Assembly: GCF_004214815.1 (NCBI RefSeq)
Contig: NZ_CP035926.1
Location: 1,736,001 to 1,800,000, forward strand
DNA length: 64,000 bases
Direction: 5' to 3'
Origin: Aliarcobacter thereius LMG 24486
GTDB taxonomy: Bacteria; Campylobacterota; Campylobacteria; Campylobacterales; Arcobacteraceae
In this document: positions 54,319 through 63,081 of the stretch, one piece after another
Numbering within the stretch: the stretch's first letter is position 1
Layout: each line of letters begins with the position of its first letter
Translations under genes and position numbers: made by a program
The notes under the pieces: model-generated
What the model saw: the letters and a program-made list of their open reading frames with translations, nothing else
What the model was told of the DNA's origin: nothing
The model's database searches: none

Positions 54319-55896
54319 TTAATTTCGTTTAAAAGGTTTTTTAAACGAATTGTTACTATCTCTTTTTCTATTTCTGTTGCTTCTATTTAGCACTTTATCA
54401 TCTTTCTTTCTATCAAAATCTCTATCATCTAATAATCTTCCTTTTAAAGATTTTTCTATAAAACTATTAAAAGAGTTTCTTAATATATATGCCTTTTCAC
54501 TATCTGGGAAAAGTTCAGGAAGCTTATATGAAAGCCATAAATATAAAGATATTTTTTTAACTTCATCTTCAACTAAAAGTAAATCTCTTTGAGTAATAGC
54601 TTTTTTAGGTAAAGTTATAGATGGTTTATAGTGATTTACTCTTTTTTTAACAATACTTGCAATATACGAATCATATGCTTGTAAAATAATTGTTGATTTT
54701 ATAGTTATTGGTGCTTGAGCCAAAAGATATTTCTCTTCCATATTTAATAAATCTTTATTATCAACTATTTTTGAAGCTTCAAGCATACTTGAAAGATTCG
54801 CTGCTTCAAAAGGTCCGCTAAACTTCATATTCAAAGAGAAGAAGTTCAATACTTTTGTTAAGGATTTTGTCTTTAAATGCATTGATAAATCTTGTAGTTG
54901 TTTATTATTTATTTTTACTTTAAATGGTGGTTTTATAGTTTTTATTGGCTGTTCAAACTCATATTTTATATATTCTAAAATATCTCTTCGTGTAGCTCCT
55001 AAATACCCAGCTTCAAAAAGCCCAAATCTTCCAGCACGACCAGCTATTTGGACAATCTCATTTACAGATATTTTTCTTTTTCTTACACCATCAAATTTTG
55101 TATCATTTGTAAATAATATTGTCTTTATTGGAAGATTTAATCCCATACTTATTGCATCTGTTGCTATTAGTATTTGGCTCTGTTTTTCTCTAAATCTTCT
55201 TGCTTCATCTCGTCGTACTTCAGGAGATAAATTTCCATAAATCACTGATACAGAGTATTTTTTCTGAAGTTTTTGTTTTAATTTTAAAACTTCTGCTCTT
55301 GAAAAAGCTATTAAAGCAGTTCCATCTTCAAGATTATCAAGGCTTGTATATTTTTCTAAAACATTTAAAGGATTTTTTCTTTTATGTTTTATTATTTCTA
55401 AATCTTCACCTAAGTATTGAACAATTTTTTTAACTGCTTCAAGTGCATTTACACTTCCTGTCATTATTACTTTTTTTGCAGGAACTCCAATAATTGCATT
55501 TACCCAAGCCCAGCCTCTTTCACTATCTTCAAGCATTTGAACTTCATCTATTACTGCAACATCAACTTCTAAATCAAAATCTAACATCTCAATAGTTGAG
55601 CAAATATGAGCAGCATCTTCATCTAAAACTTGCTCTTCTCCTGTAATTAATGAGCTATTTATATTTGATGATTTTAAATCTTCATGCCCTTCTAAAGCCA
55701 AAAGTCTAAGTGGAGCTAAATATAAACCACTATTTGCCTCTTTTAATTTTTGCATTGCATTATATGTTTTACCACTATTTGTAGGTCCAACATAAAATTC
55801 TAATTTTCTATTTAAGCTTCTTGCTATTGGATATAACTCTTTTAAATCACAATTTAATAAATTTTTTAAATCTTCTTGCCAGCTATTTTGTTTCAT
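54319..55896 (-). CDS. SUV3-like DExH RNA helicase
   Basis: A 525-residue superfamily 2 helicase related to the mitochondrial SUV3 type. Walker A is GPTNSGKT (37-44), the DExH box appears as DEVQ (117-120, SUV3-like), motif III-like TGSVNA, and helicase C motifs TDAISMGLNLPI and QIAGRAGR. The C-terminus is a very basic tail (NRSNRNRKRDSNNSFKK) that probably binds RNA. SUV3 acts with exoribonucleases in RNA decay, so a role in RNA turnover is inferred. Own promoter at 55929-55956. Confidence 0.85.
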   Translation of the reverse strand: MKQNSWQEDLKNLLNCDLKELYPIARSLNRKLEFYVGPTNSGKTYNAMQKLKEANSGLYLAPLRLLALEGHEDLKSSNINSSLITGEEQVLDEDAAHICSTIEMLDFDLEVDVAVIDEVQMLEDSERGWAWVNAIIGVPAKKVIMTGSVNALEAVKKIVQYLGEDLEIIKHKRKNPLNVLEKYTSLDNLEDGTALIAFSRAEVLKLKQKLQKKYSVSVIYGNLSPEVRRDEARRFREKQSQILIATDAISMGLNLPIKTILFTNDTKFDGVRKRKISVNEIVQIAGRAGRFGLFEAGYLGATRRDILEYIKYEFEQPIKTIKPPFKVKINNKQLQDLSMHLKTKSLTKVLNFFSLNMKFSGPFEAANLSSMLEASKIVDNKDLLNMEEKYLLAQAPITIKSTIILQAYDSYIASIVKKRVNHYKPSITLPKKAITQRDLLLVEDEVKKISLYLWLSYKLPELFPDSEKAYILRNSFNSFIEKSLKGRLLDDRDFDRKKDDKVLNRSNRNRKRDSNNSFKKPFKRN

Positions 55897-55928
55897 TATT
55901 TTATATATTCTTTTTTTAAAATTTGTCG

Positions 55929-55956
55929 ATTATATCCAAAAAAAGCAAACTTTCAA
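55929..55956 (-). promoter_or_regulatory. promoter of SUV3-like helicase gene
   Basis: On the minus strand TTGAAA (55956 to 55951), a 16-nt spacer, and TATAAT (55934 to 55929), 33 nt before the helicase ATG. A separate TATAAT on the plus strand (55957-55962) could serve trmA. Confidence 0.6.
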
Positions 55957-55989
55957 TATAATAAATTTTTAAATAAAGGATGATATTTT

Positions 55990-57123
55990 ATGCAGTGTGA
56001 TTATTTTGCTTCGTGTGCTTCGTGTACTTTACACAATATGTCTTATGATGAACAATTAAATTTTAAAATAGATAGAGAAAAAGATAGATTCAAAGATTTA
56101 ATAGATTTTTCTAAAACTCCTCTTGATATTATAAAAAGTAAAGAGTCAAATTTCAGAAATAGAGCTGAATTCAGAATTTGGTGGGAAAAAGATGAAAAAT
56201 CTGGAAAAGATATTTTATCTTATGCTATGAATGATTTTGATAAAAATATCTTACAAATCAACTCTTGCTCTATTGTTAGCCCAAAAATTGCTGAACTTAT
56301 GCCAAAACTTTTAGAAGAGCTACAAAAAGATATGATTTTATCTTTTAGACTTTTTGCTATTGAATTTTTAAGTTCGAGTACAGATGATATTTTAATAACT
56401 TTAATTTATCACAAAAAGCTAGAAGATGAATGGATAAGTCTAGCAAAAACTTTAGAAACAAAATTTCCTATAAAAATAATAGGAAGAAGCAAAAAACAAA
56501 AAATAGTTTTAAGTAAAAACTTTATTGAAGAGAGTTTAAATATTGAAAATAAGAGTTTTAGATTTAACTATGAAGAGAATGGTTTTACTCAACCAAATAC
56601 TTATGTAAATATAAAAATGATTGAGTGGGTTTTAAACAATACAAAAGATTCAAATAAAGATTTATGTGAGCTTTATTGTGGTGGTGGAAATTTTACAATT
56701 CCTCTTTCTACAAAATTCAATAAAGTTTTAGCCACAGAAATCTCAAAAACATCTATAAAATCTGCTTTAAAAAACTGTGAACTAAACAATATTTCAAATA
56801 TAAAGTTTATAAGAATGAGCTCTGAAGAGTTTGTTGAAGCTTTAAATGAAGTTCGTGCTTTTAATAGATTAAAAAATATAGATTTAAAATCTTATGATTT
56901 TGATACTATTTTTATGGACCCACCAAGAAGTGGACTTGATGATACAACAAGAGCTTTAGCAAAAAATTTCGAAAATATTATCTATATATCTTGCAACCCT
57001 GAAACTCTACATAGAGATTTAAAAGAACTTATCAAAACTCATAATATCCTAAGATTCGCACTATTTGACCAGTTTGCATATAGTGAACATATTGAATCTG
57101 GAATAATTTTAAAAAGAAAATAG
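55990..57123 (+). CDS. trmA: tRNA (uracil-5-)-methyltransferase TrmA
   Basis: SAM-dependent enzyme that makes ribothymidine at position 54 of tRNA. The family landmarks are FRNRAEFRIW near residue 60, the SAM-binding LCELYCGGGNFT, TEISKTSI, the DPPRSGLDD motif and the catalytic Cys in ISCNPETL, plus the C-terminal DQFAYSEHIESG. At 377 residues it is complete. The N-terminal CDYFASCASC carries three cysteines, an addition found in the Campylobacterota form. The ATG has AAGGA upstream. Confidence 0.94.
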   Translation: MQCDYFASCASCTLHNMSYDEQLNFKIDREKDRFKDLIDFSKTPLDIIKSKESNFRNRAEFRIWWEKDEKSGKDILSYAMNDFDKNILQINSCSIVSPKIAELMPKLLEELQKDMILSFRLFAIEFLSSSTDDILITLIYHKKLEDEWISLAKTLETKFPIKIIGRSKKQKIVLSKNFIEESLNIENKSFRFNYEENGFTQPNTYVNIKMIEWVLNNTKDSNKDLCELYCGGGNFTIPLSTKFNKVLATEISKTSIKSALKNCELNNISNIKFIRMSSEEFVEALNEVRAFNRLKNIDLKSYDFDTIFMDPPRSGLDDTTRALAKNFENIIYISCNPETLHRDLKELIKTHNILRFALFDQFAYSEHIESGIILKRK

Positions 57124-57160
57124 CTTTCTTTTTAATTTAATCTAATTTTAAGAAAAGTTA

Positions 57161-57330
57161 TATAATAATTCCTCTATCAAAACATTTTAGGGTTAAATTT
57201 AATCCGAAGAGGCAAAAGAAATTTTGAACTCTATGCTTGAACCTTTTTTATAAAAAGAGACAAGAAGGTTTTAGGTTGTAATATTTTAAAAAAATATTAT
57301 AAATTGTTTAAAAATCTAAAAGGATTTATT
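57161..57330 (+). promoter_or_regulatory. flaA promoter and structured leader
   Basis: A TATAAT at 57161-57166 is followed by about 160 nt of leader before flaA. It can fold into four hairpins: GGGTTA/TAATCC (57190-57205); AGAG+CAAAA with a GAAA loop (57208-57232); CTTG+CTTTTT pairing with AAAAAG+CAAG (57236-57264), competing with AACCTT/AAGGTT (57240-57270); and TAATATTTT/AAAATATTA (57279-57299). No sigma-28 or sigma-54 motif is recognisable. The structure is seen directly; regulation or an sRNA is inference. Confidence 0.5.
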
Positions 57331-58179
57331 ATGAGAATTAATACAAACGTATCTTCACTTACAGCTCAAGAAGCTTCAACAAACACAAATAAAAACATTT
57401 CTAACTCTTTAGAAAAACTTTCTTCTGGTTTAAGAATCAATAAAGCTTCTGATGATGCTTCTGGTCTTGCTATTGCTGATAAATTAAGAACTCAAGTTAC
57501 TTCTATAAACCAAGGTGTTTCTAACGGTAACTCTGCTGTTGCTTTATTACAAATTGCTGATAAATCTATGGCTGAGCAATCAACTATTCTTGATACAATC
57601 AAAGCAAAACTAATCCAAGCAAATACTGATACTACTTCTCAAGATGGTAGAGATGCTATTGCAAAAGATGTTAGTAAACTTTTAGAGCAATTAAATAATA
57701 TTGCTGAACAAACAAACTATAATGGTACAAACCTTTTACAAGGAGCTAGAGGTGCTGTTGCTGGACAGTCTGCATTAAGTTTTCAAATTGGTGAAAATGT
57801 AGGTGATATGATTACTACAAAAGCAATTCAAGCAAATACTAATGGTTATTCACTAACTGTATTATCAGGCGCAGCTGGTGGAGCAACATTCACAAGAGCA
57901 CAAGCTACAGCAGGTCAAACAGCAGTTGATAAAGCAATTACTGCTCTAAATGGATATAGAGGAGATATAGGTTCTACTCAAAACCAAGTTGAATCAGCTA
58001 TTAGAAACTTAATGACTCAATCAACAAATATTAAAGCAGCTGAATCTGTAATTAGAGATGTTGATTATGCACAAGAGTCTGCAAACTTTAATAAGTTGAA
58101 TATCATTTCTCAAGCTGGTTCATATGCAATCAGTCAAGCTAATGCTACTCAACAAAATGTTCTAAGACTACTTCAATAG
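57331..58179 (+). CDS. flaA: flagellin FlaA
   Basis: Major filament subunit, 282 residues. The conserved N-terminal coiled-coil D0/D1 region (MRINTNVSSLTAQEA through about 140) and the C-terminal half of it (about 215-282, ending NVLRLLQ) are joined by a very short variable centre, so the D2/D3 outer domains are missing, as in other Arcobacter flagellins. The start is the ATG at 57331 with AAAAGGA upstream; an in-frame TTG 27 nt earlier is not credible. It is a tandem paralogue of flaB. Serines and threonines in the centre are candidate glycosylation sites. Confidence 0.96.
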   Translation: MRINTNVSSLTAQEASTNTNKNISNSLEKLSSGLRINKASDDASGLAIADKLRTQVTSINQGVSNGNSAVALLQIADKSMAEQSTILDTIKAKLIQANTDTTSQDGRDAIAKDVSKLLEQLNNIAEQTNYNGTNLLQGARGAVAGQSALSFQIGENVGDMITTKAIQANTNGYSLTVLSGAAGGATFTRAQATAGQTAVDKAITALNGYRGDIGSTQNQVESAIRNLMTQSTNIKAAESVIRDVDYAQESANFNKLNIISQAGSYAISQANATQQNVLRLLQ

Positions 58180-58206
58180 TTAATTAGTCTTAAGTTCTCT
58201 TTTGTA

Positions 58207-58234
58207 AAAAAGTGGGGATTTTTCTCCACTTTTT
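58207..58234 (+). terminator. intrinsic terminator after flaA
   Basis: A 12-bp stem AAAAAGTGGGGA / TCTCCACTTTTT (one G-T wobble) with a TTTT loop, followed by TCTAATTTC. It separates flaA from flaB, so flaB needs its own promoter. Confidence 0.85.
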
Positions 58235-58253
58235 CTAATTTCATTTTTAATTT

Positions 58254-58276
58254 AAACTAATTTTATGAATTAGTTT
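58254..58276. repeat. inverted repeat upstream of flaB
   Basis: AAACTAATT and AATTAGTTT (9-bp perfect) with a 5-nt TTATG spacer, 62 nt before the flaB start, next to a TAATAAT that may be the -10. Candidate operator or leader hairpin. Confidence 0.35.
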
Positions 58277-58337
58277 GTAATAATTGTGTCATTAAGTTTT
58301 ATTTACACCAAAATAAACCAAAACTAAGGACATATTT

Positions 58338-59186
58338 ATGAAAATTAATACGAACGTTTCATCTTTAACAGCTCAAGAAGCAGCAACAAATACTAATAAT
58401 AGTATTAAAAACTCTTTAGAGAAACTTTCTACTGGATTAAAAATCAATAAAGCTAGTGATGATGCTTCTGGTCTTGCTATTGCTGATAAACTTAGAACTC
58501 AAGTTACATCTATAAATCAAGGTGTTTCAAATGGTAACTCTGCTGTTGCTTTACTTCAAATTGCTGATAAATCTATGGCTGAACAATCTCAAATTCTGGA
58601 TACAATAAAAGCAAAACTAATCCAAGCAAACACTGATACTACTTCAGAAGATGGTAGAAATGCTATTGCAAAAGATATTAGTAAACTCTTAGAACAGCTT
58701 GATAATATTGCAAAACAGACAAACTATAATGGAACAAATCTTTTGCAAGAGACTAGAACAGGTACTGGCCCAAAAGGGACATTATCTTTTCAAATTGGTG
58801 AAAATGTAGGTGATATGATTACTACAAAATCTGTTCAAGCGAATACTGTTGGATTTTCACTAAATCAATTAGTAACAGATTCTGCAGCAACTACCTTTAC
58901 AAGAGCAATGGCAACTGCTGGACAGAGTAAAGTTGATGCAGCTCTTACAACTTTAAATGGATATAGAGGAGATATAGGTTCTACTCAAAACCAAATTGAA
59001 TCAGCAGTTAGAAACTTAATGACTCAATCTACAAATATTAAAAATGCGGAATCAGTTTTAAGAGATGTTGATTATGCTGAAGAGAGTGCAAACTTTAATA
59101 AACTAAATATCATCTCTCAAGCTGGGTCGTATGCGATTAGCCAATCAAATGCTGTTTCTCAAAATGTATTAAGATTACTTCAGTAA
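58338..59186 (+). CDS. flaB: flagellin FlaB
   Basis: Second flagellin, also 282 residues and nearly identical to FlaA over the first 150 and last 70 residues. Differences concentrate in the short central part (ETRTGTGPKG against GARGAVAGQS). The ATG has an AAGGAC binding site. The stop codon lies in the loop of a terminator hairpin. A tandem pair of this kind allows recombination between the two genes, which is a general property of flagellin loci and not seen here. Confidence 0.95.
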   Translation: MKINTNVSSLTAQEAATNTNNSIKNSLEKLSTGLKINKASDDASGLAIADKLRTQVTSINQGVSNGNSAVALLQIADKSMAEQSQILDTIKAKLIQANTDTTSEDGRNAIAKDISKLLEQLDNIAKQTNYNGTNLLQETRTGTGPKGTLSFQIGENVGDMITTKSVQANTVGFSLNQLVTDSAATTFTRAMATAGQSKVDAALTTLNGYRGDIGSTQNQIESAVRNLMTQSTNIKNAESVLRDVDYAEESANFNKLNIISQAGSYAISQSNAVSQNVLRLLQ

Positions 59187-59194
59187 TCTTAATA
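59167..59194. terminator. terminator hairpin over the flaB stop
   Basis: A perfect 13-bp stem TATTAAGATTACT / AGTAATCTTAATA separated by 2 nt spans the flaB stop codon, with a T-rich stretch downstream. It lies between convergent flaB and the glycan cluster. Confidence 0.7.
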
Positions 59195-59211
59195 CTACAT
59201 CTTATTTTCTT

Positions 59212-61233
59212 TTATAAAACCCTTTTTACCATAAATATATAATCATCTAGTGTTTTATTCATTTGAGACACAAAAACCATTTTAATTTTATTTAGTTGCT
59301 TAGCTTCATTTTTTATCTTTGAGTCATTAAAATGATAAGTCAAATATGGTATATAAAGAATAAAATATTGATACAAATACTGATAAATCATAAAATATTT
59401 ATTTTCAAATACAATAGAAATAATAGAGATAGCCTTTTCACAAAACTCATCATAATTTTTAAAATCTGTATTCTCAATATCTTCTAATATAATCTTAATT
59501 TTGGTATCCATAAAATCTAACTCTTCCTTTATAGATTTTTTTGAATCTTTATCCAAAGATTTATTTGAATTTTCTTCTAAATAACTTTTTAGATTTATTT
59601 CTTTATTTATAGGTTTTAGTTTTATATCATCTTTATTTGTAGGTATTGTACCTTCAAAATATGCTCCATTATTTGATAAATTATATATCTTTAAATCTTT
59701 TACTTCAGTATTTTTTATCTTTCTCTCAGCTTCTTTTATAGATACATAAAATATTGCTGTTGTAAATACTTCATCTTTATTATTTCCCTTTACTTTAATT
59801 AAACTTTTTCTTTCACTAAAAACTTCTCTTGTTTGGACTTCATCTAAATTTAATCTACTAACACCTGAACCTGCATCTTTTGAATGGCTCTCTCCAGTTT
59901 CTTGGTTTAGAGCTAAATCAAGCCCTATTAGATAAATCTCTTTTGCATTAAAATGAAGTAAAATATCTAATGTAACTTCTCCTATACTGTACCCACTAAA
60001 TGCTATGTTGTTTTTATAAAAAGGAATAAACACCTCATATAAAAAAAGATTCTCTTGCTTAAACTTATTTAATACCTCTTTATTTGTGATACTTGAAGCT
60101 AAAATAATAGTATTTTTATCAATCTTTGCTACATTTTCATCATCAAATTGCATATCTGCTAAAAACTGTTGTTCATCTAAAGTTGTAATTAGGTCTATTT
60201 TTATACCATTATTAATTAGCTTTTTATATGCAGAACCAATTGTAACTATAAAAAAATTATTCTGATTTGCTTTTATCCACTCTAAATTATCATCCAATGA
60301 TGGACCAGCAGCTAAATATAAAATTGGTGTATTTCTAAGAATATTACATTTCTTTTTTATACTTCCAAAATTTAATGTTCTATACTCTTCTAAATATTGT
60401 GTGGCTCTATTCATCTGTATATATAATTTTCTATTGTAATCATATGTTAATGGATTCAAATGAGACAATGTTGTCAAAATAGCATCTATATATTTATCTA
60501 TATTAATTCCTGTTGTAGTAAGTTTTAATATATAGTTATCAAATACTGAAGTATTTAAAAACTTCATAATCCTATTCTCTTCTTCTAAATAATTATCCAT
60601 TACAGAAAAAACTACCCCTTTTTTTGCCAAAAGAGTATAATCTACAGTAAACAAAGACAATCTAAATATCTCTAAATTTCTCTCCAAAACTAAATATGAA
60701 CTTGCATCTACTTTTTGTGCAATTCTTGGAATATGTCTTCCTAGAAGTGTACCCAAAAATATAAATTTATCTATTTTCTTAAATCTTTTCTTTTTTTGGT
60801 CTAAAAAATCATTTAATGTTTTTGTATATTCTTGTATATCACAATATGTTAATGAATTTAACTCATTCATAGTATTTAGTTCAAATCTTTTACTTTTATC
60901 AATATCTACATCGGTTTTAATATTAAAATATTGTGCTATATTTATAATAGTGTTTTTAATATCTAATTCTGTATTTCTTACCAAATTATCATTAAATTTT
61001 TTTGGATTCTTATTATACAGATATTTATCATTTAAAATATCATATATATCAAAATCTCCATCTTGCATATTAAATTCAAGTGCATATTTTTCTTGATAAC
61101 TTCCATCTTCTATCATTCTTGATAACTCATCTACTCTATGATAAAGTTCATTATCATACTCACTTAGAAAAGCTAAATTTGCTAAAAATGTTGTTGTAAG
61201 TGCATTTTGTAACTCTATTTGTGCTTCTGTCAT
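59212..61233 (-). CDS. motility-associated factor (Maf/DUF115) flagellin glycosyltransferase
   Basis: A 673-residue cytoplasmic protein of the motility accessory factor family, which transfers pseudaminic- or legionaminic-type sugars to flagellin Ser/Thr before export. The diagnostic DUF115 core has AAGPSLDDNLEWI (about residues 310-322), TIGSAYKKLINNGI and LIGLDLALNQETGESH. The N-terminal about 200 residues and a helical C-terminus are typical. It is the last gene of the pse cluster, in 4-nt overlap with pseH, and converges on flaB, its probable substrate gene. Confidence 0.92.
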   Translation of the reverse strand: MTEAQIELQNALTTTFLANLAFLSEYDNELYHRVDELSRMIEDGSYQEKYALEFNMQDGDFDIYDILNDKYLYNKNPKKFNDNLVRNTELDIKNTIINIAQYFNIKTDVDIDKSKRFELNTMNELNSLTYCDIQEYTKTLNDFLDQKKKRFKKIDKFIFLGTLLGRHIPRIAQKVDASSYLVLERNLEIFRLSLFTVDYTLLAKKGVVFSVMDNYLEEENRIMKFLNTSVFDNYILKLTTTGINIDKYIDAILTTLSHLNPLTYDYNRKLYIQMNRATQYLEEYRTLNFGSIKKKCNILRNTPILYLAAGPSLDDNLEWIKANQNNFFIVTIGSAYKKLINNGIKIDLITTLDEQQFLADMQFDDENVAKIDKNTIILASSITNKEVLNKFKQENLFLYEVFIPFYKNNIAFSGYSIGEVTLDILLHFNAKEIYLIGLDLALNQETGESHSKDAGSGVSRLNLDEVQTREVFSERKSLIKVKGNNKDEVFTTAIFYVSIKEAERKIKNTEVKDLKIYNLSNNGAYFEGTIPTNKDDIKLKPINKEINLKSYLEENSNKSLDKDSKKSIKEELDFMDTKIKIILEDIENTDFKNYDEFCEKAISIISIVFENKYFMIYQYLYQYFILYIPYLTYHFNDSKIKNEAKQLNKIKMVFVSQMNKTLDDYIFMVKRVL

Positions 61234-61715
61234 ATTTTACCTTTATTATTTAAATCCATACAAATAACTTTCTTATTGTTTACTATCTTCTCTGCATACT
61301 CTTTAAAACCATAAGATTTATATAATAAATAAGCTTTTTCATTTTCAAAATAGACTTCTGAATATATCTTTACTACTTTTAGAATCTCAAATGAAAAATT
61401 TATGATAGTTTCCAATAAGATTTTACCATAACCTTTTAAATTTGGATTTGTATATACTCCCATATGTAAACTCTCATTTTGTTTAATCTGAGTAAAATAA
61501 ATTACTCCGATATTTTCATCTTCTTTTTTTACCAAAAAATATAATTTTTCTTTACTATTCTTTAAACTATCTATAAAATTTAAATGATTCTCTAGAATTA
61601 TATCATCTTGAGTATACATCCATTTTTTTATATTTGGATTATTTCTCCATTCTAAAATTATCTTTTTTTCATCATTACTTAAATCTGTAAAATTTATTAA
61701 TTTTATCTCTTTCAT
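61230..61715 (-). CDS. pseH: GNAT N-acetyltransferase, PseH-like
   Basis: A 161-residue GNAT-fold acetyltransferase. Its early LEWRNNPNIKKWMYTQ and HLNFIDSL segments are those of PseH, which acetylates the 4-amino group of the altrose intermediate in pseudaminic acid synthesis. The acetyl-CoA loop is NLKGYGKILLET (about 95-106). The neighbours (pseI, maf) support this assignment, though related sugar acetyltransferases share the motif. 4-nt overlaps on both sides show a compact operon. Confidence 0.85.
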   Translation of the reverse strand: MKEIKLINFTDLSNDEKKIILEWRNNPNIKKWMYTQDDIILENHLNFIDSLKNSKEKLYFLVKKEDENIGVIYFTQIKQNESLHMGVYTNPNLKGYGKILLETIINFSFEILKVVKIYSEVYFENEKAYLLYKSYGFKEYAEKIVNNKKVICMDLNNKGKI

Positions 61716-62392
61716 CTTATTACTCTCACACTTTTAAAAGCTTCAACATATTTTTTACCAACTCTCATGCCATTATATTTTGCATTTAGCTCTATTCCCT
61801 CAATACTTCTTGGATGTGGATAAATACAAAGTTCTGATTTATATTCTTTCATAGCACAAATTTTCAAATCCAAGGTATCCTCTATATCAAAAAATGTATC
61901 TGGAGAGAATGATAATGGATAATTCCATTCTGTTGAGGATAAAATTTCAAAGCTATAAATTTCTTTTACGCTTTCATTTTGCATAGGTCTAGTTGCAGTT
62001 ATAACTGCTTTATATGTAATTTGATGGTCAATATTTAAATCATTTTCATAATGAGTAAAAATAATATCTGGGCGAATCTCTTCTTTTACTTTTGAAATTA
62101 CTTTTACAATATCCAATAAATCAACACTATCAAATCTATTATCAGGAAAATTATAAATAAAAGTTTTTTTTATTCCTATAGTATCATTTGCTCTTTTTAT
62201 TTCGCTATTTAAAATCTCTATTTCATCTTTTTTATTTTCAACCACTCTTTTTTCATCTCTGCTTGTTTTTCCTTCACCCAATATCAAAGTATATGCTTCA
62301 TAGCCTTCTTGAATTAATCTTGCGACCGTTCCAAAACATCCTAAAACCTCATCATCTGGATGGGCTGCTACTATTAATATTTTTTTATTCAT
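61712..62392 (-). CDS. PIG-L family N-deacetylase
   Basis: Zinc-dependent deacetylase of the PIG-L/LmbE family. The metal motif AAHPDDE (His11, Asp14) near the start and NIDHQITY further on supply the ligands, and FTHYENDLNIDH matches the family core. I start it at ATG 62392 (226 aa), preceded by GAGG; the open frame extends 12 codons upstream without a better site. It overlaps the formyltransferase gene by 8 nt. Placed between a formyltransferase and PseH, it probably removes an acetyl group from a nonulosonate precursor. Confidence 0.85.
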   Translation of the reverse strand: MNKKILIVAAHPDDEVLGCFGTVARLIQEGYEAYTLILGEGKTSRDEKRVVENKKDEIEILNSEIKRANDTIGIKKTFIYNFPDNRFDSVDLLDIVKVISKVKEEIRPDIIFTHYENDLNIDHQITYKAVITATRPMQNESVKEIYSFEILSSTEWNYPLSFSPDTFFDIEDTLDLKICAMKEYKSELCIYPHPRSIEGIELNAKYNGMRVGKKYVEAFKSVRVIR

Positions 62393-63080
62393 CTTTAGAG
62401 ACCTCAAATCTTCCTTCAAGTTTTCCATCTTTTATTATAACTTCAGATAGCTCAATTTTCAAATTATCAAGTTCTAAATAAGCTTTAGGGTAACTAGGAG
62501 CATCTAGCATCCTAATAAAATCATATAAGTTATTAATAGAAATATCATTTAATGTTTTTATATTACTTTGTTCTGGTGTTCTTCTTTTAAATAATACAAT
62601 ATCTCCTTCTTGTCTTACTGGAGTTGGATTTTGTCTTAAGATATTTGGTATTAATTTTTTAAAAATCAGTTTTGAAGCATTTTCATAAATCTCTTTTGCA
62701 CTTCCCTTTGAAATATCAAAATCTTCTTTTAAATAAACATCTCCTTCATCTAACTCTTTTGATACTTTAATTGCACTTATTTTTGTATTATATACTTTAT
62801 TTATAATTAAATTTTGTAAAGGGCTTCCACCTCTTCCATAAGGTAAATCAGTCATATGAAATAAAATACACTCATAATTTTTATATATATTTTCTGGAAT
62901 TATCCATGACCAATGTGGGAAAAATATATATTTTGGATTAATTTTTCTAATATTATCTAAAGTCAATTCTTCTTTATTATCAATTATATGAAAGTTATAT
63001 TCTTTATATAAATTTTCTTTCAATTTAAAATAATTCTTAATATTCCAATCTTTTATTGTTACAATTAAAATATTATTCAT
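62385..63080 (-). CDS. formyltransferase-fold enzyme in the nonulosonic acid cluster
   Basis: A 231-residue protein with the N10-formyl-THF-dependent formyltransferase fold. His75 in LFHMTDLPYGRGGSP and Asp111 in LDEGDVYL correspond to the catalytic His and Asp; the usual Asn two residues before the His is Leu here. A C-terminal extension (about 180-231) follows. The start is ATG 63080, one base after the pseI stop; an upstream extension of 19 codons overlaps pseI and is unlikely. It probably formylates an amino group freed by the neighbouring deacetylase. Confidence 0.78.
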   Translation of the reverse strand: MNNILIVTIKDWNIKNYFKLKENLYKEYNFHIIDNKEELTLDNIRKINPKYIFFPHWSWIIPENIYKNYECILFHMTDLPYGRGGSPLQNLIINKVYNTKISAIKVSKELDEGDVYLKEDFDISKGSAKEIYENASKLIFKKLIPNILRQNPTPVRQEGDIVLFKRRTPEQSNIKTLNDISINNLYDFIRMLDAPSYPKAYLELDNLKIELSEVIIKDGKLEGRFEVSKDE

Positions 63081-63081
63081 A

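Noticed and set aside
57190-57270. flaA leader as a c-di-GMP, preQ1 or other known riboswitch
   Set aside because: The conserved core sequences of those classes are not present; only generic stems are seen, so it is reported as an unassigned structured leader.
57124-58337. Sigma-28 or sigma-54 promoters for flaA/flaB
   Set aside because: No TGGCAC-N5-TTGC or GCCGATAA-type match was found; CCGAAGA at 57204-57210 is only a partial resemblance with a badly spaced TAAA.
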